Origin: Agapetus fuscipes
Taxonomy: Eukaryota > Arthropoda > Insecta > Trichoptera > Glossosomatidae
DNA length: 64,000 nt
Assembly (NCBI GenBank): GCA_951799405.1
Contig: OX637335.1
Location: 19,038,342 to 19,102,341, forward strand
Direction of reading: 5' to 3'
A program made the position numbers and the translations under genes. Shown here piece after piece: positions 45,170 through 55,922 of this stretch (its first letter is position 1; every line of letters begins with the position of its first letter). The notes under the pieces were generated by a model. It was not told where the DNA came from. It searched no databases and saw nothing but the letters and a program-made list of their open reading frames with translations.

Positions 45170-45371
45170 AATCCATAAAACCTTTATCAAAGACCGGTCA
45201 CTAAAGGTTCATCCAGCCTTGAAGCAACTGGGTCTTGCTTGAGTAATGGTGCTTTGTAGCGACGACCAAGCTCGTAAACAACACCTCCGCGGCACTACAA
45301 TAAGTGTCATAGACCCTTAAGGTCTCTGAAATCTAGGGAGTCTCCCGCACAGGATTTCTTTAAAAAAAAAA
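45170..45371 (+). repeat. SINE family T with type 1 LINE tail
   Basis: 5'-truncated body from AAAGACCGGTCACTAAAGG to GCGACGACCAAGCTCG. It then switches to ACACCTCCGCGGCACTACAA and ends CACAGGATTTCTT plus a poly(A) run. The junction is at the same body position as in the copy at 17.1-17.4 kb. Confidence 0.85.
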
Positions 45372-45379
45372 CTTCCAGG

Positions 45380-46280
45380 AATACCACTGCATTAATATAA
45401 AATGAGGTTTTTGCGTGACATAGATGAGAAAGTGTGTCAGTACAGTGACCAAATGTAAAATTGAACAAAGTGTAAAATAAATTCTGTACACTAATTATTA
45501 ACTCTAAATAAAAAATCGCACAAGCTGTTGAATTCCAGAACACTTTTCCAATTCCAAAAAAAAAAAAAGAAACATAACAAAATATTTAAATGTTCTATAG
45601 TTTTTGACCAAAATCTTTTGATCCAACCATCTTCAGGAGCAAAAGTTGGTGCAAAAATACAAAAAGGCTGCACAAAAAGGACACAAAAAGGTTGCAAAAA
45701 ATATTTGCGAATGTAATAATACTTTCAGCGCGTAATATTTCTGTTCCCCGGGCTCTTAGTATGAATTAGCGGGAAATGCGTTTCGTCATTAACACAAATT
45801 ATGACAAATCTGTGGACATTTCGCATCGGAGCTTTGCGTTGGGAAAATGCTCAGAGCAGGGATGAGACGAGGGCGTCAAAAGCTTTGACGAAATGCGCGC
45901 CAGTTGTCTTTTGCGGAGAAAGCAAATAAAAATGGTGAAAGGATCGCTCCCTTCTGTTCTGTTCTCGCTGTTTCTGTTCTTAGAAATAATATTGCGTAAG
46001 CACTGAGAGTTCCTGGCCATACTAAAAGACGCAACACCGTTTTAAAGCATAGCAGCAGTTGTTATGTTAAAACTGAGAGGTACCTCCAAGATGAACCTAT
46101 TTTAGGTTAAGTTTAGAGTAAATTATCGACTTTAGCTAGTTGAGGTTAGGTAATTAATAAATGTTATGTTAAAATTGAAAGGTATCTCCAGGATACTTAC
46201 TTCCGGCTAGCTCTCATCAGCATCACTCTCAGGGCGTGGGGTTCTTTCTTTCGGTTGCTCACTTGTGCTTTGGGTAAGGG
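45380..46280. other. Unannotated interval
   Basis: No gene recognised. ATGTTAAAACTGAGAGGTAC (46062) and ATGTTAAAATTGAAAGGTAT (46163) are two copies of a short direct repeat about 100 bp apart. Confidence 0.4.
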
Positions 46281-46289
46281 TTTTATAAT

Positions 46290-46730
46290 TAAAATATAAG
46301 TTTAACATGAACAAATAAGGGTTTATTTACTGTAATAATATGGGGGAAAAAGAGGAAATAAGGGAAGGGCCTGACCTGCTCTTTGTCACTAAAACTGGAG
46401 TTACGAACTGAAGGCCTGGGGCAGAACCCCAGGCTAGCGGTGGCTCTCGAGGCGGACGCCTCCACACGTCGGAGCCCCTGGGTGGGCGCTCCTATGCACC
46501 CGTCTCTGGTCTACAAGGCGGGCGCCTTGGATGGCGGATGCTCCAAGTAGAAGGGGAGGGAGCTCCGTTGCTTGGGTGCTTGGTGCTTTGTCGCCGACGT
46601 CTCGCCCAGGACTGCCGAGCGATAATCGACAGCCCGATCAGATCCCACGTCGCAGTCCGGCTGCTTCCGTGACCGTTCGGCTCTGTTCGGCCCACAAACA
46701 CACACTGCACACTTCGGGATTGTTTTTTTT
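46290..46730 (-). mobile_element. GC-rich repeat, possible LTR, copy 1
   Basis: A GC-rich ~350-bp block. Read on the minus strand it is followed by AGAGCAGGTCAGGCCCTTCC and a polyadenylation-like AGTAAATAAACCCTTATTTG. The same order and similar sequence recur at 47085-47480. Small frames inside it are not conserved and are not called as genes. Confidence 0.45.
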
Positions 46731-47084
46731 TTTTATATGTTATAAAATAACATAACATAAACTACTTTAATGAAAATGTTATTTTGTTGTAGTACCTGAT
46801 ACATTGGCAGATGCCCCAGCATTCAGGCCCTTCGTGTTCTACCTCGCTTGCTTATCGGGGGAAGGCGCTACGCGTCGTTCAGCGTGCAGGATGCGTTAAT
46901 GACTAATTGATTATGCGCTGCATTTGATCATTTGATGTGTGTGCACTGCGGGGGGTGCTGCTCACTTGACCAGTGCTGCCACACTATAATTCATCATGCA
47001 TAAAGGCGTAAAGATTATTTTCTACTCATATTGCTCATTCTACTTTGAGAAAGGTTGAATAATTAAAACATTATACGACATAAA

Positions 47085-47480
47085 CAACACAGGGTTTATT
47101 AACGTAACATGGGAAAGGGAAATGCGAGAGAAGAAAATAGCCACACCTGCTTTTTGAGACTAAAAAACACTTCCACAAATAACTATTCCGTTGGCTGGAG
47201 TCTCGCCATAATAATGGTGACGAGGTGATCGTAAAAAAAAGCTCGGGAGGCAATGATCACGGAACGGGGCTGCGCCCCCGAAAGCGACAGTCCACGAGTC
47301 TAACGCCTCTACAGCTAAAGTCTCAAGGTGGAAGCTCCTTTGCACCAGCCACCGGTTCATAAAGTGGGGTAAGCTTCGGGAGAACTCGATTGTGCTGAAA
47401 GATCACGAATGTTTCAGTAGTCCTTCGGCTCGTCCTTCGGCTCACAATCACGCCAGCTTCAGTTGATCACACACTAACTT
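47085..47480 (-). mobile_element. GC-rich repeat, possible LTR, copy 2
   Basis: The minus strand reads through GGGGGCGCAGCCCCG, GTTTTTTAGTCTCAAAAAGC, AGGTGTGGCTATTTTCTTCT and AATAAACCCTGTGTTGTTTA. It is diverged from copy 1 but collinear. No target duplication was identified for either copy. Confidence 0.45.
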
Positions 47481-47589
47481 CACGGCAATGACTATTTATG
47501 TCATTATTTTTATGATAACAAAACACACCACCTAAAATTTACACTGCCAATGTATTAATACAGCGAATATAATTGTACTATTTATAATT

Positions 47590-47845
47590 AATCTAGGTTG
47601 CAAAGATAAATAACATTTAAAAATTATATTGACTGCATGCCCACAAACAGACACGTGTAAGTTTACGAATACAATGCATATGTACTTACAAATTCAAATC
47701 AAAACCTCGAATGAACATACACCCGGCAACTTTTGCCGACCTTTGCTGAAACAGGAGTGACATTGGCAGAGTGAATCATTGATGCGTCTAGTAATATTTC
47801 TAAGCGATGTGTCGAGGGTGTTATGATTGTGGATGTTTCGTAAAA
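47590..47845 (-). repeat. Family A copy with alternative 5' head
   Basis: Standard 3' part (AATCTAGGTTGCAAAGATAA) through GAAACAGGAGTGACATTGG. It then joins GATGCGTCTAGTAATATTTC and GTGTTATGATTGTGGATGTT in place of the usual head. Confidence 0.7.
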
Positions 47846-47947
47846 TGTTTCCATCGTCTTTCTGGATTGATGTCGCCAAGTTTACAAATAATGCACGCCG
47901 CGAGCTCCCGGGGAGATATCAGTGTTTTAAAATCTTTTCCCTCCACT

Positions 47948-48215
47948 TGTGAGGGTTTCTCCTCTGTCCTGCTGATTGACACAATTAATAATGTAACAGC
48001 CACTTTAATATGTTTACTTTTATTCCTTTCACAATGTATACACAATAAACCACAGCACAATAATATTAATTATTCTTAATTACACATGCTTGTGGCTCTC
48101 ACGCCAGGCAAGCTTTTTTCCTTTCTGCCTTCTTTTGTTTTCCTTTTCATTCAAATTCAAATCTCATGTTCCATTCCACAAAAAAAAACCAAACAAACAA
48201 ATTCATCTCGTTACA
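47948..48215 (-). repeat. 3' LTR of the gypsy element
   Basis: 268 bp with TGTGAGGG at the left edge and CTCGTTACA at the right. It differs from the other LTR at about 47979 (C/G), 48093 (C/T) and 48131 (C/T). Confidence 0.93.
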
Positions 48216-48220
48216 ATACA

Positions 48221-48233
48221 CCTCCTTCCTCTC
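48221..48233 (-). promoter_or_regulatory. Polypurine tract
   Basis: The minus strand reads GAGAGGAAGGAGG just inside the 3' LTR, separated by TGTAT. This is the expected plus-strand primer of a gypsy-type element. Confidence 0.75.
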
Positions 48234-48235
48234 AT

Positions 48236-48861
48236 AAAAAAAAAACATTCCCAATTTTTTTTTTTTTTTTTTTTTTTTACAATGAGTAAATAATGTATCA
48301 TAATGCTCAGCCGGCGCCACATATTTTGTTTTATTTTAAGGATAAATTTCAAAAATATGAAAATAAAAAAAAACCTGTTTCTGATACATTATTCAGTCAT
48401 TAATACATTTTTTTTAACAATGCCAATTATTTTCATACTAAAATTAATATATTTTTTTTAACACAAATTTCATATTCAATATTATAAACAAATATTGTTT
48501 TTTTTTTTTAAATACTTAATTCAACAATTCAAAATAATCAAATAACAATACATAATAAACATTCACCAGTTTATTAATCAATTCATTAAAATAACTTTTT
48601 TTTTTTTAAACATGTATCACATCTTTCCCAATATTTAAATTTATTTCAAATTTATTTTTCATTAATAAATTTATCAGTCCATCAATTTTTAAAAAAAAAC
48701 TTTACCTTCATATGTAATACTTTGTTTAATTTATGTTTCATACCTTCATTCATGCAATATTTCATAATTCATTCTTTCACTGATCACTTTTATATCAACT
48801 TTCACCGTATCATTCATCACCTCAAATTTTTCATACACATGAAAATATGTTTTTTTTTTTT
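48236..48861 (-). other. 3' untranslated interior of the gypsy element
   Basis: AT-rich sequence with long T runs between the pol stop and the polypurine tract. No env-like frame was seen. Confidence 0.6.
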
Positions 48862-51800
48862 TTAATCTAATTTGATTATGTCCTTGATGTGATATTTATT
48901 TATAACATTTGTGTCTATATCTTTTAATACATAGACTATCTTGCTAACTTTCTTTTCTATTCTGGCTTTGACAAATTTTGGAGCCAACTTTGTACAGAAG
49001 TATTTCCCTGCATTTGATTGTATGAAATTTTTACGCCATACAATATCCCCTTGATCATAGACACGATTTGATCTACCTTTATTATAATAATTTGCATTTT
49101 TATTATATGCATCCCATAAATTTTCTGTTACAATTTTGTATAATGTGTTTAATTCCTTCATTTTATCTTTATGCATATCTCTATATTTATCTAATTCTTC
49201 CTTTGATTCTATTTCATCATTTACTATTTCACCATGAATTTCACCATTTAGTACAATCTCCCTACCTCTTGCTTATACATTAGGTGTGTATCCTGTTGCT
49301 AAATTGACTGTATTATTTATTATGCTTTGTACTGAATCTAAAAAAATATCCCATTTTATTTGTTCATTTTCAACAAAAATAGCTAATGTGTATCCTATTG
49401 TTCTATTATATGTCTCTACATTATTGCACATGGGAGTATATAAAGTTGTATAAAATATTTTCTGTACTCCATATGAGTACATAAAATCTTTAAATGCATT
49501 TGACTTTAAATTCTTTCCATTATCTGTTATTATCGTTTGCGGTACTCCTTCTGTTAAAAATATTTTATTTTCTATTAATTTTACTATTTCTTCTGTAGTA
49601 GCTCTTCTTAAAGGAAATAACCAACAATATTTGGTAAAAACATCTATTATTGATAATATATGTATATAACCTGTACTTGATTTTGGTAATGGTCCTATCA
49701 AATCAATACTCAGCATTTTTAACGGTCTATCCACTCTTTTTCTATTTTCCATTTTTCCTGCTGGAGGTAAATTATTCGGCTTATACATTTTACATTTTTG
49801 ACATTTATTTATAAAACTTTTTATATCTGCATACATATTTTTCCAATAGTAACATCTTGATATGTATTTATAAGTTTTAAAAATACCTACATGTCCATTA
49901 TCATGATGATTATTTATTATAGTTAATCTATTGTCTATAATAGGTATCTCTTTCCAATTATATTCCTCTGTGAAAGGATTATCATCATTTATTAGTTTAA
50001 ATAATTTATTATCTACCATTTTGAATTTTTTGTATTTGTGTGGTGTTTTTGTACATCCTTCTGCGATATTATTATACCAAGGATCTGCAATATTTGAATT
50101 TATTACTTCCATTTCTTTAGTACCAGGAATCCTAGATAATACATCTGGCACTGTATGTTCTTTCCCTTTTCTATGCTCAATCTCAAATTCATACTGTGAA
50201 AGTCTCATGGCCCATCTTGCTAATCTACCTGTTGGATTTGATATTTTATTCAAGAATTTTAATGCCATATGATCAGTTATTACCTTGAATTTCATCCCAT
50301 CTAGATAAGATCGAAAATGTTCAATTGACTCTACAATGGCAAGAAGCTCACGCTCTGATGTCGAATAGTTTTGTTCTCTAACTGTCAAACTTCTTGAAAA
50401 ATATGCTATTGGCTTTTCGGACCCATTGATATTTTGGTTTAATACTGAAGCTACTTGATTTTTACTGGCATCAGTGTGTAAAAAAAAATCTTTTGTGAAA
50501 TCCGGACATATTAATACAGGGGCTGTGCTTAAGGCTAATTTTAAATTATTAAATGCATCCTCAGATTCTTTTGACCAATTAAAATTGTTCTGACCTTTTT
50601 TACCTCTCAATAATTTATTTAGTGGATATGATATCTCACTGCAGTTTCGTATAACTTTTCTATAAAATCCTACCAAACCTAAAAACATTCGTAGTTGTTT
50701 TACATTTTTCGGTGAAGGATATTCCTCTATAATCTTGACTTTATTTGAATCTGGCCTTAATCCATTTTCATCAATAATGTATCCCAAATATTTTAAACTA
50801 TCTTTGCAAAATTCACATTTTGAAAATTTTACCGTTAACCCTGCTTCTTGTTATATATTTTTAACTTGTTTTAATAAATTTAAATGTGAATTGAAATCTT
50901 CGTTAATAATAATTAAGTCATCGATATAACAAAATATGTTAGTATCAAATTTAGGTCCAAATAATTTGTCTAATAAACGCTGTGTTTCAGAACTTGAATT
51001 TTTTAAACCGAACGGCATTTTTGTGAATTGAAACAACCCTCTATTTGGTACGACGAAGGCAGTTTTTTCTTTGGACGATTCTTCTAGTGGAATTTGCCAA
51101 AACGCCTTGCTTAAATCTATTGAAGAGATATATTTGGCATTTCGTAAATTTGCTAAAACTTGATTTAAATTTGGAATGGGATAGTTATCTCGTTTTGTTA
51201 CTTCATTGAGTCTTCTAGAGTCCAAACAAAATCTAGGCGTTCCATCCTTTTTAATTACAATCACAACAGGACTGGACCACGAAGATTTGGATTGTTCAAC
51301 TATACCTTCTTTTAACATTTTATCTAACTCTGTGTTAACCTGTCTCTGTCTTGCTGGACTGAGTGGATAATACTTTTGTTTTATTGGAGGACCTTCTGCC
51401 TGAATTCTGTGTTCAATGAGGTTTGTGCATCCTAAGCCTATTTTTTCATAAGAGATGTCCTTGAAATCATTTTCTATTGTAATTTTACCTAATTCACTAA
51501 TATTTTTGCTATTTGAATATGTAATTTTACTTATTAAACTCGGTTCTAATTCAAATTTTATCCAAAAATCTATTCCAAAAATTAAGTCTTGTTGTAAACC
51601 TTGTAAAACATAAAAATCTACATGTTTTATTTGATTGTCACATTTTACCTCTAAATTTATTTTACCAAGTATTTTTATATTTTTACCATTTGCTAACGAG
51701 ATACTTTCATGGGTTTTTATAATTTTGTAATTTCTTTGTAAAAAATAATCAAATGTTTTTTCATTGATTGCAGAAATAGATGCACCTGAATCTAGTAAAC

Positions 51801-51978
51801 CTGTAAAATTTTTGTTCTCAATATTTACTGTTAAAAATGGTCTTTTATCAAATTGTTTAGCAAAAATGAGTGGTGCAATTTGATAATTTTTATTAAAAAT
51901 TTGAATGAAATTAAGCCAGCTCTTCATTTCTGATTTTTGTGTTTGTACTGAAGGCCGACTATCTACAAGTTTTTTGAA
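48862..51978 (-). pseudogene. pol: pol: protease, RT, RNase H, integrase; two nonsense codons
   Basis: One continuous frame, entered by frameshifting from gag, broken only by TAA at 50851-50853 (in RT, shortly after the catalytic box) and TAA at 49273-49275 (integrase C-terminal region). Counting from the ATG at 51927, the protease motif LLDSGAS lies near residue 46, the RT block with VIVIKKDGTPRFCLDSRRLN near 222-240 and FCYIDDLI near 334. In the next segment (from 50787) RNase H residues D106, E147 and D172 are visible, then the integrase zinc finger H295-x3-H299-x29-C329-x2-C332 and the DD35E triad D362, D422, E458. All catalytic residues are present, so the only visible lesions are the two stops. 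Confidence 0.92.
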
Positions 51979-52907
51979 TTACTATTGTATGTCGTATTTG
52001 TTCTGTTTTGTATATTTATATTTCTGTTCATTTTTGTTTTGTCTGTATAATCATTTTTTTTATTTTTAACAAAACAATCTTTTTGTACATGTCCTGTACG
52101 CTTACATGAGTAACAGATTACTGTGTGTTTTTTAAAATTTCCATTTTTTATAAAACAATTTCTTTCCACATGTCCTCTTTTATTACAAAAGTGGCATACT
52201 ATATTATTTGTGAAACTTCTACATTTATTCTGTATGTAATCTAATTTTCTATTTTTAGTCCAACAATCTATTTCATCATGTCCTAATTTATTACAAAAAT
52301 TGCATTTTTGCATTACATTTTTCTCTTCTGTGTCATTCATTACATTTAAATTCTTACATTCATTAAATTTTATAAATGATTCAAACTTGCTACATATTGT
52401 AGATAATTCCTCTGTATTTTTAATTTCAGATGTTGTCAGTAAAGTTGCATATTTTTCTGACAATCCATGAATTATTATGTCCATAAGTTCTTTATCATGC
52501 ATTCTTTTATTTAATAAATTATTTTTTGATTTTACCTTTAAAATATAAACAGATGCATTATCATGACCTTGCACCATATTTAAAATTTCTAACTTAAGAT
52601 TCCTTTGAAAGTCATATTTTTCAAATTGTTGTAAGAATTTGGTTTTAAAAATTTTCCAATCAAATTCACAGTTAATTGCTCTGTACCAAGTTAACGGAAA
52701 ATCTGTTAAAAATATAGGCATACACTCTACCAAATAATCTAATTTTAATTTGTAGACTTTGGCTAATTCTTCTAACCTTATTATAAATTCATTTGGTTCA
52801 CTTTCACCATTAAAAGATATTTTTAATTTGAGAGGATCAAAATTTATGGACTCCATTGTGTTACTTTCTAAATCCTTTTTATTATTTATTTTTTTAGATT
52901 TCGTCAT
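51963..52907 (-). CDS. gag: gag: nucleocapsid-type polyprotein with three zinc knuckles
   Basis: An intact 314-codon frame. Residues ~20-180 form the capsid-like region, with the retrotransposon-gag signature LTWYRA near 72-77. Three CCHC knuckles (C-x2-C-x4-H-x4-C) follow at 202-215, 238-251 and 265-278, typical of RNA-binding nucleocapsid. The frame ends in TAG at 51963-51965, overlapping the pol frame by about 13 nt. The start ATG is preceded by an AT-rich leader. No lesions are visible. Confidence 0.92.
   Translation of the reverse strand: MTKSKKINNKKDLESNTMESINFDPLKLKISFNGESEPNEFIIRLEELAKVYKLKLDYLVECMPIFLTDFPLTWYRAINCEFDWKIFKTKFLQQFEKYDFQRNLKLEILNMVQGHDNASVYILKVKSKNNLLNKRMHDKELMDIIIHGLSEKYATLLTTSEIKNTEELSTICSKFESFIKFNECKNLNVMNDTEEKNVMQKCNFCNKLGHDEIDCWTKNRKLDYIQNKCRSFTNNIVCHFCNKRGHVERNCFIKNGNFKKHTVICYSCKRTGHVQKDCFVKNKKNDYTDKTKMNRNINIQNRTNTTYNSNSKNL
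51969..51975 (-). promoter_or_regulatory. -1 ribosomal frameshift heptamer A-AAA-AAC
   Basis: In the gag frame the codons read TCA-AAA-AAC-TTG-TAG, so the heptamer A-AAA-AAC is in the canonical X-XXY-YYZ register, one codon before the gag stop. A -1 slip moves ribosomes exactly into the pol frame. Whether a stimulatory structure lies downstream was not determined. Confidence 0.8.
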
Positions 52908-53380
52908 TTGCTGTATATTTTCAATTTATGCAATTAAAAAAATTATTTCATTGAAAAAAATTTTTTTCATACAAATTAAATATAACACCATCTATATATA
53001 TTTATCTAAACTGATTTGAAACAAACTGGTTCATATCCATTCTTCATTCTCCCGCGACGTTCGATTTTTAAATGTTCATTTCTTCTGAACGTAGGTAGGT
53101 AATTTGAATTCTCTTGCCTTCAATATTTTCAAAACAGCCGTTCAATGTTTTCAAAACTGCCTTTTAAATCTTGTAATTTCTTGTTTTAAATTGTATAAGT
53201 TGATGCCTTCAATAGCTTTTAAACGTGTTGATGCTTTCACAACCATAAATCTGTCCAATTTTAATTATTTCATATATTGTATTGTTTTCAATGTCATTTG
53301 TTGAAATCGACTGTCATTATTTTGTTTTTGTTTGTGAAAAATTTTCTTCATAGGAATTTCATTTACAGATTTTTTCTTTT
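52908..53380 (-). other. Gypsy element 5' leader
   Basis: AT-rich untranslated region between the primer-binding site and gag. No open frame in element sense. Confidence 0.6.
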
Positions 53381-53393
53381 ACGTTGGGCGCCA
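53381..53393 (-). promoter_or_regulatory. Primer-binding site, tRNA-Lys type
   Basis: The minus strand reads TGGCGCCCAACGT three bases inside the 5' LTR. This is complementary to the 3' end of animal tRNA-Lys(CUU), whose acceptor ends ACGTTGGGCG plus CCA. Confidence 0.8.
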
Positions 53394-53396
53394 AAA

Positions 53397-53664
53397 TGTG
53401 AGGGTTTCTCCTCTGTCCTGCTGATTGAGACAATTAATAATGTAACAGCCACTTTAATATGTTTACTTTTATTCCTTTCACAATGTATACACAATAAACC
53501 ACAGCACAATAATATTAATTATTCTTAATTACACATGCTTGTGGTTCTCACGCCAGGCAAGCTTTTTTCCTTTCTGCCTTTTTTTGTTTTCCTTTTCATT
53601 CAAATTCAAATCTCATGTTCCATTCCACAAAAAAAAACCAAACAAACAAATTCATCTCGTTACA
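53397..53664 (-). repeat. 5' LTR of the gypsy element
   Basis: 268 bp, nearly identical to the copy at 47948-48215. Ends TG...CA on either strand. Confidence 0.93.
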
Positions 53665-53967
53665 CACTCTCAAAGATTTTACGTAGATTAAAAATACAAA
53701 AATGCGAAATATTTTTTCTAAGAAAACCGGTAAAAAGTATATCATTTTATTCAACACAAATAATAATGGTTTTCACAGAAAAAAACTTTGATAATAATCG
53801 ACTGAAAATTGATTCTCATTTATAATTTTTGAAGCTTGTTTCTCTTTCTCTTCTTTGCTCGTTTGCTTCATAACTGAAAATAGGTTATCATTTTCATCAT
53901 CATCAACCATTTCCTTGATAGCTTGGTATACGGTTAACTTCTCATTTTGTAGAAAATAGTTTTTTTG

Positions 53968-54165
53968 TACTTTGCCAATGTTCACCTGTTTCAGGGGAGG
54001 TCGGCTAGAGTTGCAAGGTGTGTGTTCATTTGAGATTTGGGTTTTTATATTGTAGGTTCACATGTGGCATGTAAAACAACAACACAACTATACGTGTCTG
54101 CATGTGAAAATGCATATAATGTGAATCCCCAATGCCACATATCTTTGCAACTTAGATCACATAGA
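53968..54165 (+). repeat. SINE-like family A copy
   Basis: From CTTTGCCAATGTTCACCTGT to TATCTTTGCAACTTAGATCA. Confidence 0.75.
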
Positions 54166-54169
54166 TAAC

Positions 54170-54255
54170 ATTATACCCCTGTTTCAGGGAAGTTCGACAA
54201 AAGTTGAAGGGCTTATGTTCATTTGATGTTTAGATTCTAATTTGTAAGTTCTATT
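54170..54255 (+). repeat. SINE-like family A, internal fragment
   Basis: CCCCTGTTTCAGGGAAGTTC to TCTAATTTGTAAGTTC, directly after the previous copy. Confidence 0.6.
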
Positions 54256-54714
54256 TTTACTCAAACATAGTTTTATTATCCCTTTGACAACATTAATGAG
54301 AATAAAACTGTTATTTTTAGGATGAAATCCAAGGGTAAAGCGTCACTTACATAACATGGCCATTACGATTACCCCATTAAAACGGGCTTTCACAGGCGGA
54401 TTCAGTTTCTAAACACGAGTTATAAAACAATGTGACGTGTTTTCCTGTGAGCGTGCTCTCATTCAAATAGTAATTATTTCTCGGAAACGAGACCGTTGCG
54501 TCAAGTTGACAGATTTTCGTCCCAAATCCCAGACCATATCCTTACTAATTAGGGCTCTGCTGGCGTACCTTTGACTGTGCGGTGTGTCAACCAGTTTGTA
54601 CGGGTACTGAGACACTTATTACTTATTACTGAGCCCCTGTAAAGCTTCGGATTTGACTAACAATTGTTTTTGCTCTTCTCTAATTAATGATCATTATCAA
54701 TTTAACATAATAAT
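54256..54714. other. Unannotated interval
   Basis: No gene or repeat family recognised. Confidence 0.4.
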
Positions 54715-54905
54715 ATTATGCTGGAGATATGTTTTCCGGGATCTGTTGCCGTGGTCTTGGAAGCTGGAGCTTTCGGACGTTTCGCCTATGTAAACGTTGG
54801 GCAGTGTGATGATGAAGATGATTATGATGAAAACTGTAAAGCATCCGGAAAACTCCAGCTCCCATTGACCACAAATCCCGGAAAACATCTCTCCAGCATC
54901 ATCAG
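54715..54905. repeat. Fold-back repeat, ~55-bp imperfect arms
   Basis: GCTGGAGATATGTTTTCCGG at 54721 is mirrored by CCGGAAAACATCTCTCCAGC near 54880-54900. Inner GCTGGAGCTTTCGG/CCGGAAAACTCCAGC also pair. The minus strand contains CTGATGATG at one end and GCGAAACGTCC near 54780, as in the hammerhead-like repeats. The 89-codon plus frame across it is a by-product. Confidence 0.6.
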
Positions 54906-55627
54906 CCGGCCGTGTAAGCCTAAAACTCTTGTTACAAAATGTGTGATGATTGTATGTCTGTGTGTTTTTGCTTATTTGTGTGTCTAGAAGATTTGAATGG
55001 TTTAACATACTCGTGTTTACTCGAAATTTTAGCTCGATCCCATTCTGATATAGTCTGGTGTATGCTGGAATAGCGTTTAGTCACCTATAAATATGGATTG
55101 CCGTGTTTTTGAAGACATCAGTACCTTTGTTGTATGGAAGAAATGATGTCCCGCGTGCCAACAGGAAATCACAAATCTGTTTGGGAAATGTTGTAACTTA
55201 TTACACAACTCCCTCCAACTAAACAAAGCCAATTGAAAGGCATGGAGAAGATCGGAGGAGAGCTCTGTCCATGAGTGAACTGAGAAAGACTCAAAAAGGA
55301 GAAGAAAAAGAAGAGGAGTATTGTAACTTACCCCTGTTTCCCCGCAAATACTTGTTAGCAATAACATGAAGAAGGGTGCGAGGGATTATTATGAGATCGT
55401 TAACCCACCCCCTCCAACAGATATCCTGCTATCTAATTTATGTCCTTAGTTTAATCGTGGATTTTGATTAATGTTTATATTATTGACAGCCGCTATTAAT
55501 CACATCGAATTTGGTGCTTAGTGCCGATCCAGCGATTTATTAGGTACGAAACATCAATATACAATAAACAAAAAAAATAATACAATATTAATATGTTCAT
55601 TTATAGAATAATATTTCTAATATCATC
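54906..55627. other. Unannotated interval
   Basis: No recognised gene or family repeat. Confidence 0.4.
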
Positions 55628-55629
55628 AT

Positions 55630-55870
55630 TCCTTCCTTGACTTATAGGTTGGTATGAGGCTGACCACCCATACTGTAAAAAATGATTCACTTTGCCAATG
55701 TCACCCCTGTGTCAGGGAAGGTCGGCAAAAGTTGTAGGGTTAATGTTCATTTGAGTTTTGTATTTTATTTGTTAGCACACATTCAGTATTTGTTAGTGCG
55801 AACTACACGTGTTTGTTTGTGGACATGAGCTTTAAATGTTAATATTTCTTTGCAACTTAGATTACAGATT
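55630..55870 (+). repeat. SINE-like family A, full length
   Basis: CTTCCTTGACTTATAGGTTG to TTTGCAACTTAGATTACAGA, with an intact GGTATGAGGCTGACCACCCA head. Confidence 0.85.
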
Positions 55871-55922
55871 ATTATTATACGAGTATAAACATAATGTTTT
55901 GAGAAAACTTAATTTTTAATGA

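Larger units (their letters stand above)
47948..53664 (-). mobile_element. Near-complete Ty3/gypsy LTR retrotransposon
   Basis: A 5717-bp element on the minus strand, flanked by the target duplication CACT (47944-47947 and 53665-53668). It has paired 268-bp LTRs, PBS, gag, a frameshift junction, pol and a polypurine tract in canonical order, with no envelope gene. PR-RT-RNase H-integrase order assigns it to Ty3/gypsy. Two in-frame stops in pol make this copy non-autonomous. The two LTRs differ at only three positions, so insertion was recent. Confidence 0.95.

Noticed and set aside
46492..46758. 88-, 64- and 74-codon frames in a GC-rich block
   Set aside because: Several frames are open at once because the block is GC-rich, and the related block at 47.1-47.5 kb does not preserve them.
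49931..50272. 113-codon plus-strand frame inside the gypsy element
   Set aside because: Antisense shadow of the pol frame.
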